A stretch of DNA of 9,604 nt from an uncultured Arcobacter sp. (GTDB taxonomy: Bacteria; Campylobacterota; Campylobacteria; Campylobacterales; Arcobacteraceae): positions 1-9,604 of the forward strand of contig CAJXWI010000059.1 in assembly GCA_913062735.1 (NCBI GenBank). The letters run 5' to 3'. Positions 5,504 through 9,604 of this stretch are shown here, in pieces; within the stretch, counting starts at the first letter, position 1; every line of letters starts with the position of its first letter. Under the pieces are notes generated by a model. That model searched no databases and was not told the origin of the DNA. It saw only the letters and a program-made list of their open reading frames with translations. Both the position numbers and the translations under genes were made by a program.

Positions 5504-5526
5504 GTAACCCAGTTGTTACTTATACT
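5504..5526 (+). promoter_or_regulatory. Candidate promoter with GTAAC-N6-GTTAC dyad
   Basis: GTAAC (5504-5508) and GTTAC (5515-5519) form a small dyad that ends one base before a -10-like TATACT (5521-5526). It lies about 40 bases before the start at 5563. No good -35 is seen, so the dyad occupies the -35 region and may bind an activator or repressor. Five-base arms can arise by chance in AT-rich DNA. Confidence 0.35.
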
Positions 5527-5562
5527 TGATATTCTCTTTTATCTTAAATTAAAGAGTGCAAT

Positions 5563-5811
5563 ATGAATCAATCACTTATAATAAATACCTTAAGCAATTT
5601 AAATTACCAAGAACTTGCATTTGCTAAACAATGTGGTTTTGAAGGGGCTGTTTTACCTTTTAATACAGATTACGATCTTATCTTTATAGATGATTGTAAG
5701 AACAGTGATTATATTAATGAGTTGGCCATTGAGAGTGGATTTGATAAGTTTGTTTTTGTTGATTTTATAAATAAAAAAGAAAAAGTATATAGTATTTCTG
5801 ATGTAGCCTAA
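5563..5811 (+). CDS. Small protein of unknown function
   Basis: This 82-residue acidic soluble protein has no signal peptide or membrane segment. It has alternating predicted helices and strands: YQELAFAKQCGFEGAVLPF (15-33), DLIFIDDC (38-45), YINELAIESGFDKFVFVDF (50-68). The codon use and the hydrophobic pattern look like a real gene. It has two Cys (C24, C45). I do not recognise a family. The ribosome site is poor: AAAGAG lies about seven bases before the ATG. A good terminator follows its stop. It stands alone between tetR and a convergent chemoreceptor gene, so the context gives no functional clue. Confidence 0.6.
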   Translation: MNQSLIINTLSNLNYQELAFAKQCGFEGAVLPFNTDYDLIFIDDCKNSDYINELAIESGFDKFVFVDFINKKEKVYSISDVA

Positions 5812-5814
5812 AAC

Positions 5815-5832
5815 AAAAACCCGAAGGTTTTT
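5815..5832. terminator. Bidirectional Rho-independent terminator between convergent genes
   Basis: AAAAACC (5815-5821) pairs with GGTTTTT (5826-5832) around a CGAA tetraloop. On the plus strand the stem ends in T5 followed by ATTTATTT; on the minus strand the other arm gives T5 followed by GTTTT. It begins three bases after the stop of the small protein gene and ends two bases before the stop of the chemoreceptor gene, so it serves both. Confidence 0.8.
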
Positions 5833-5834
5833 AT

Positions 5835-7709
5835 TTATTTACCAATAAATTCTTTTTCATTGGTATTTTCTACTACTTTTTCTGAAATTTGACTAACTTC
5901 TTGTGCTACTTTATTTGTAGAACTAGCAGTAGCTGCATTTCTTTGTGTTGCTTGATCAAGTGTATTAATAGCATCGTTTATTTGTTCAATTGCTGTTAAT
6001 TGTTCTTTTGATGACGTTGAGACAGTAGTAATTAATTCAAGTGTATTGTGAATATTTGAATTAAGTTTTTCATAACCTTCAATCATATCAGAGGAAATCT
6101 TTTTCCCGTCATTTGCTTTTGCTGTTGCAATTTCAACTAAATCTTTAATTTCTTTTGCGGCTTCTGCTGATCTTGCTGCAAGGTTTCTTACTTCTTGTGC
6201 AACAACTGCAAAGCCTTTTCCCGCTTCTCCTGCTGTTGCTGCTTCAACCGCTGCATTTAAAGATAAAATATTTGTTTGAAAAGCAATTTGATCAATTACA
6301 GTAATCGCATCAGCAATAGCATTTGTTTGAACATTGATTTCTTCCATTGATTCAACGGTTCTACTTGCTAGGTCTTGACCTTGTGAAACAGAAGAGGAAA
6401 CTTCATTTGCATACGAATCCATTTGTGAAATATGATTAGCATTGCTTTGCATATTTCCAGTAATTTCTTCAACTGCTGCAGCTGTTTCTTCTAGATTTGC
6501 TGCTTGTTCATTTGCAGAATTAGTTAAGGTATCAACATTTATAGACAAATTGTCTGCACTAGAAGCAAGAACTAAACCAATTTTTTTATTATCTACTAAC
6601 ATAGAGGTTACTGCATTTCCAAGTGAGTTAATGTCAGCACAAAGGTTTTTAATGTCTCCATCCATGTGTTGAACATCAATGCTTGAACAGTAATCGTATT
6701 TTGAATAAGATGACAATACAGTCATTGCTTTGTTGATATTACTTTCAACTGATTCTAACATCTCATTAATTACATCTTTTAATTGATTAAGAGCCGGGTT
6801 ATTTGTATCGCCTGTAATTCTTGCATCCATAAATCCAAGTTTAGCTCTGTTTGCACCTTCAATAGCACTTTGAACCATTGTTTTGTCTTCTTCAATCCCC
6901 ACTTTTATTTTAGAGATATTGTCATTTACTGCTTTTGCCATCATTCCTATTTCATCTTTTGATGAAATATTTATGAGTTTCGCATCTTGTGTTTCTTTGT
7001 TAATGTACTTAAAGAATTCTAATAAACCTTCTTGAAATTCTAATAGAGGTTTTTTAATAGAATTAGTAACTACAAAAATAAAGAAGATGGATAAAATAAG
7101 AGCAACAATAATCAGTGTATTTAAACTTAATAGTGTATTGTCGATTTTTTTAAGAGCACTTTCAAAACTGGCTTTATTTGCATCCATTGCTGTTTTTTTG
7201 ATAGCATCCAATTTAATATTAATAGCCAAAAAGAATTCATCTGTAATTGATAACATTGGAGTAGCCATTCCAACATCAATACTTAACATATCTAATGCGC
7301 CTACAACAGCCGTATTATAATTGCTTAAATCGCTTAATGCATCAGTGAAGGCTTTTTTAGATTTTTTATCTAATATTTTTGATTTAGATATATAAAGTGC
7401 TTCTTTTTTTATCGTTTTTTGTAATTTATCTAAAATAAGCAGTTGTTCATCAATTTGACTTTGGGCATAACCTCCAGCTGCATAAGAAAACAATTTGTAT
7501 AAGATACTGTGATACATATCTATATCAGTTAATAAGTTTGAGCTCATTTTGTAGGTTTCGAATTTTACTTCTACTATTTCTGTTAATGTTTCTTTGTCAC
7601 TCTTAAGTGCATTGTTTGCAAATACTGCAATAACTACCATGAATATAGTCGCAATTGCAGGTGCAATAACTACTTTTATTCCAATTTTTAAATTTTTTAT
7701 GCCGATCAT
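5835..7709 (-). CDS. Methyl-accepting chemotaxis protein
   Basis: This 624-residue receptor signals to CheA/CheW. The layout is a short cytoplasmic tail, TM1 (about 10-31), a helical periplasmic domain of about 165 residues (32-196), TM2 (about 197-215), HAMP (about 216-270), a helical linker (271-375, perhaps a second HAMP-like unit) and the signalling domain (about 380-615). The hairpin tip is IDQIAFQTNILSLNAAVEAA (472-491), then TAGEAGKGFAVVAQEVRNLA (492-511). Likely methylation sites lie in EQAANLEETAAAVEEI (401-416) and around 568-580. The periplasmic part looks like a four-helix bundle rather than a Cache fold. No CheR-binding pentapeptide ends the chain. AAGGA precedes the ATG by six bases. 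The gene lies 106 bases downstream of an exported Cache-domain protein on the same strand. Confidence 0.93.
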   Translation of the reverse strand: MIGIKNLKIGIKVVIAPAIATIFMVVIAVFANNALKSDKETLTEIVEVKFETYKMSSNLLTDIDMYHSILYKLFSYAAGGYAQSQIDEQLLILDKLQKTIKKEALYISKSKILDKKSKKAFTDALSDLSNYNTAVVGALDMLSIDVGMATPMLSITDEFFLAINIKLDAIKKTAMDANKASFESALKKIDNTLLSLNTLIIVALILSIFFIFVVTNSIKKPLLEFQEGLLEFFKYINKETQDAKLINISSKDEIGMMAKAVNDNISKIKVGIEEDKTMVQSAIEGANRAKLGFMDARITGDTNNPALNQLKDVINEMLESVESNINKAMTVLSSYSKYDYCSSIDVQHMDGDIKNLCADINSLGNAVTSMLVDNKKIGLVLASSADNLSINVDTLTNSANEQAANLEETAAAVEEITGNMQSNANHISQMDSYANEVSSSVSQGQDLASRTVESMEEINVQTNAIADAITVIDQIAFQTNILSLNAAVEAATAGEAGKGFAVVAQEVRNLAARSAEAAKEIKDLVEIATAKANDGKKISSDMIEGYEKLNSNIHNTLELITTVSTSSKEQLTAIEQINDAINTLDQATQRNAATASSTNKVAQEVSQISEKVVENTNEKEFIGK

Positions 7710-7776
7710 GATGTGTCCTTCTTTGCCATTTACTTAAATTAAAAATACTAGGTATTGTGAAGTTAAATAAATATGA

Positions 7777-7805
7777 ATGTAAGTTTTGAAAATCAAAACT
7801 TACAT
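7777..7805 (-). terminator. Strong stem-loop between the Cache-protein gene and the chemoreceptor gene
   Basis: ATGTAAGTTTTG (7777-7788) and CAAAACTTACAT (7794-7805) pair perfectly over 12 bp around a 5-base loop, 10 bases past the stop of the Cache gene. On the minus strand the 3' side continues TCATATTTATTTAA, T-rich but not a clean run. It could end transcription, or partly, so that the chemoreceptor is made at a lower level, or stabilise the upstream mRNA. Confidence 0.6.
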
Positions 7806-7815
7806 AAATGAGAGA

Positions 7816-8265
7816 TTATTTGTAAATTCCTGCGCCAATTAATTGATTTTCACCAATTCCTTGTACATAAGAAGTTTTTGGAGTTTGTTTGTTTGTTTTT
7901 GGATGTGACCATACGTAATCTACCCATCCTTTTCCATCTGCTTTAACTTTGACAATAAAAGCTTTGAATAATTGTGTTCCAGCTAAATCTTTATATTTAT
8001 ATAAATTTTTACCTTTAAGTGGTTTTTTTGGATGCGCTGTAATTACACCATCAAAGTCATTTGCCCAGATATATAAATCACCCTTTACCCATTCACTTTC
8101 TTTTTTATTGAACTCAGCAACACAAGTACTTACACCTTTATCTTTACAAAACTGAACGGCTTTTTCAATATGTGCTTGAACATTATCAAAGTCTGCTTGC
8201 GATGCTGCAAACGATACAGAAGCACTTATCATAAGCGCTGCACCAATTTTAATTAATCTATTCAT
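7816..8265 (-). CDS. Exported stand-alone single-Cache domain protein
   Basis: The 149-residue protein begins with a Sec signal peptide (MNRLIKIGAALMISASVSFA, cleavage about 20/21). The rest is a Cache-type sensory domain: a helix (FDNVQAHIEKAVQFCKDKG), strand WVKGDLYIWANDFDGVITAHP (59-79), then NLYKYKDLAG, FIVKVKADGKGWVDYVWSHP (103-122) and QTPKTSYVQGI. These are the features of the periplasmic sCache modules found in chemoreceptors and kinases, but there is no membrane anchor or output domain. C40 and C48 may form a disulfide. Lone Cache proteins are common in Campylobacterota; their role is not well established and may be to bind small ligands. AAGGAG precedes the ATG by about seven bases. 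The chemoreceptor downstream is a possible partner. Confidence 0.85.
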   Translation of the reverse strand: MNRLIKIGAALMISASVSFAASQADFDNVQAHIEKAVQFCKDKGVSTCVAEFNKKESEWVKGDLYIWANDFDGVITAHPKKPLKGKNLYKYKDLAGTQLFKAFIVKVKADGKGWVDYVWSHPKTNKQTPKTSYVQGIGENQLIGAGIYK

Positions 8266-8640
8266 TTTCTTCTCCTTAAAGTATATACATGTTCAATACT
8301 TCCATAAATACCTTTAATATAATCTTAATGTGAAAATAAATCATATTAAATAATTATTATTTAGTATTTTAGATTATTATCCCATCTTTACTTTTTAATT
8401 AATTATCTCTATATTCCTTAAGTTGACCTATATATCGAGAGAATAGGATAAAGCAAATTTTATTTTTAATAGATTATTGTTAAATTATTTTTTTTTAAAT
8501 AGGCTCTTATCGAAGTGAAAAGAATATAATGACGTTACCTTATTACCCATATTTTTTCAAAGAGTTTTGTTAGTCATTTGTAAGTTATTATTAAGTAATT
8601 AAGTAGAAAAAAATACGTTTTACCAAAGAAGCTAACTTCT
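8266..8640. other. 375-bp AT-rich intergenic region
   Basis: No coding signal is visible on either strand. On the minus side, TATACT (8281-8286) is a possible -10 element, but it is very close to the Cache gene's ribosome site. On the plus side TATAAT (8525-8530) is a possible -10 with a poor -35, about 110 bases before the next gene. Three TAAGT repeats occur at 8581-8604. One line of 60 bases (8461-8520) counted by hand is 17% G+C. The region ends in the hairpin at 8623-8644. Confidence 0.5.
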
Positions 8641-8644
8641 TTGG
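8623..8644. repeat. Perfect 9-bp hairpin at the composition boundary
   Basis: CCAAAGAAG (8623-8631) pairs with CTTCTTTGG (8636-8644) around CTAA. The 3' arm contains the only possible start codon (TTG, 8641) of the downstream membrane-protein gene. It is followed by CAGATATTTATTTTATTT rather than a clean T run. It may be a leader/attenuator hairpin, a terminator left from something upstream, or a device that hides the start. Confidence 0.6.
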
Positions 8645-9039
8645 CAGATATTTATTTTATTTCAAAAACAGATGTCGAACCACTGTTTTCAAAACCTACT
8701 ATTAAAAGAGCATTTTTTGTAGGAGAGTTTTTAGAAGAAACAAATGTCATTCCCTCTGGTGCTAAATCCGCATTTTTTGTATTTAAGTATTGCACAAATT
8801 TTGCATTTTTTGGATTTGTAATATTAGGCCTAGGTGTAACCTCTGAAGGTGTAATCGGCAATATTTGGAGATACGCCGCAATTATTGCTGGATTATTTGG
8901 GATTGTTGGAGCTGGTAGTGAATTTATTACTGGAACTAGTATCATTGCAGACGACTCTCCACTACAGTTTGTTGGTTTTTTAACATTTATTGCAGGTGTC
9001 GGAATAGGACCACTTCTTGCTTGGAATAAAAAAGAGTAA
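8641..9039 (+). CDS. Small integral membrane protein of unknown function (start uncertain)
   Basis: The frame gives about 132 residues: a polar N-terminal part (1-48), then three hydrophobic segments (about 50-66, 76-93, 107-127) rich in Gly/Ala/Phe, ending in WNKKE. I do not recognise a family. The frame has no ATG or GTG at all; the only usual start is the TTG at 8641, with no proper ribosome site and lying in a hairpin arm. The frame is open upstream to 8599, so the gene may be 5'-truncated or start unconventionally. A line counted by hand (8821-8880) is 45% G+C, far above the neighbourhood, and codons such as GCC, GGC and GAC are frequent, suggesting transfer. The next gene begins three bases after its stop, so the two form an operon. 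Confidence 0.65.
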   Translation: MADIYFISKTDVEPLFSKPTIKRAFFVGEFLEETNVIPSGAKSAFFVFKYCTNFAFFGFVILGLGVTSEGVIGNIWRYAAIIAGLFGIVGAGSEFITGTSIIADDSPLQFVGFLTFIAGVGIGPLLAWNKKE

Positions 9040-9042
9040 CTT

Positions 9043-9604
9043 ATGTATGTAAGACTAGGATTAGCGAACCCTAAAGAAGGAATGACAGAAGATGCTCTAA
9101 ATTACTTTAGGGACGTTGCAATTCCTGTTTATGATCAAGTAAGTGGCCTTCTTGGTGCTGCAGCCTGTATTAACAATGCTGGACAACTGATGGCATGGAC
9201 TACTTGGGTGAATAATGAAGCAAAAGAAGCTGCAATGTCAGAGTTTCAACAAAACCTTTCAGGATTAGCTGATTTTATTACAGAACCCCCAACAATACTT
9301 GAAGGGCCAATGGTTGCAGGACAACAATACATTATGGTTCCAAAAGATGGGGAAGACCCATTTTTTGCAAGATTTGTATTAGGCGGCGGAACTCAAGAAG
9401 GTAAAACCTATGATGATGTTGCAGAGTTTATGACAAATACTGTTTATCCAGCATATGAAAATGTTGATGGCATATTTGCTACTGCTGCATGCAAGGTTGA
9501 CGACACTAGTGGTTTTAGTTTCAATTTTTGGACTAGTCACGATGCTGCACATGCAGCTTCTGATGTAATTGCAGACGTTGTAAAAGATGCAGTGGCAAAT
9601 CTAA
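9043..9604 (+). CDS. Protein with two tandem ABM-like (dimeric alpha/beta barrel) repeats, 3' end outside window
   Basis: From the ATG at 9043 the frame is open to the window end (187 codons, no stop). A ribosome site AAAGAG lies about six bases upstream. Two similar units are visible. The first (about 1-90) has YVRLGLANPKEG, IPVYDQVSGLLGAAACINN, LMAWTTWVNNEA. The second (about 107-187) has FARFVLGGGTQEG, VYPAYENVDGIFATAACKV, FSFNFWTSHDAA. The shared pattern R-x-x-L-G, P-x-Y-x-x-V-x-G, AAAC or TAAC, then an aromatic strand ending in W and an alanine-rich helix, is that of ABM/EthD-like ferredoxin-fold domains. This would form a pseudo-dimeric barrel in one chain. Activity and substrate are unknown. 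Raised G+C (about 35-42% in lines counted) matches the upstream membrane gene, with which it is probably co-transcribed. Confidence 0.72.
   Translation, partial: MYVRLGLANPKEGMTEDALNYFRDVAIPVYDQVSGLLGAAACINNAGQLMAWTTWVNNEAKEAAMSEFQQNLSGLADFITEPPTILEGPMVAGQQYIMVPKDGEDPFFARFVLGGGTQEGKTYDDVAEFMTNTVYPAYENVDGIFATAACKVDDTSGFSFNFWTSHDAAHAASDVIADVVKDAVANL

Noticed and set aside
7594..7602. TGTCAC inside the chemoreceptor gene as another ECF41 site
   Set aside because: No CGTC at the required 16-base distance, and it lies inside a gene.
7744..7756. AATAC-TAG-GTATT small dyad before the chemoreceptor gene as an operator
   Set aside because: Five-base arms only and no clear promoter element next to it.
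8406..8440. TCTCTATAT ... ATATATCGAGA imperfect inverted repeat
   Set aside because: Requires a bulge and a long loop; not better than expected for this composition.
8652..8945. Open frame on the minus strand opposite the membrane-protein gene
   Set aside because: It mirrors the plus-strand gene, has no ribosome site, and the plus frame has clear membrane segments and an adjoining operon partner.

Overview
The window reads as chromosomal DNA of a very AT-rich, Gram-negative, chemotactic bacterium. The short A/T-ending codons, the Lys/Ile/Asn-rich proteins, AAGGA-type ribosome sites and the style of the chemoreceptor (hairpin tip with AATAGEAGKGF) point to Campylobacterota, most likely an Arcobacter relative. 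That placement is inference from composition and protein style, not from a marker gene. I saw no rRNA, tRNA, CRISPR array or insertion sequence.

Left part (1-1757): the end of an antitoxin gene overlaps a RelE/ParE-family toxin. An antibiotic-biosynthesis-monooxygenase (ABM) protein follows, then, on the minus strand, a complete MntA/HepT toxin-antitoxin pair and a small exported protein of unknown function. Two unrelated toxin-antitoxin modules thus lie within 1.4 kb.

Centre (1800-3280): a carboxymuconolactone-decarboxylase (CMD) protein is followed one base later by an ECF41-type sigma factor. The hallmarks of the group are all visible: the WLPEP linker, the DGGGK and NPDKL motifs of the fused SnoaL-like C-terminal domain, the CMD partner, and a promoter TGTCACG-N16-CGTC upstream of the CMD gene. 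In this copy the sigma core and its regulatory domain are in different frames, with the switch at an A7 tract (2871-2877). One extra A, or a -1 slip, would rejoin them. This is the most interesting locus: either a recently broken gene, a sequencing error, or slippage-controlled production of a truncated sigma factor.

Next (3320-5480): an HPP-family membrane protein with a strong promoter and a palindrome at its predicted start site; a short-chain dehydrogenase (SDR) flanked upstream by two copies of a dyad operator; and a TetR-family regulator that probably acts on it. A second, different palindrome sits over the TetR gene's -10 box. A small unknown protein (5563-5811) converges on a chemoreceptor gene through a shared bidirectional terminator.

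Right part (5835-8265, minus strand): a full-length methyl-accepting chemotaxis protein lies downstream of an exported stand-alone Cache-domain protein, with a perfect 12-bp stem-loop between them. A very AT-rich 375-bp gap follows.

From about 8640 to the end, base composition rises (hand-counted 60-base lines: 45, 42, 35 and 42% G+C, against 17-25% in the AT-rich lines counted elsewhere and 37% in one SDR line). Two tightly spaced genes lie there: a three-segment membrane protein with an odd TTG start inside a hairpin, and a protein built of two tandem ABM-like repeats that runs off the window. I do not recognise either family member; the pair looks foreign and may be a small uncharacterised module.
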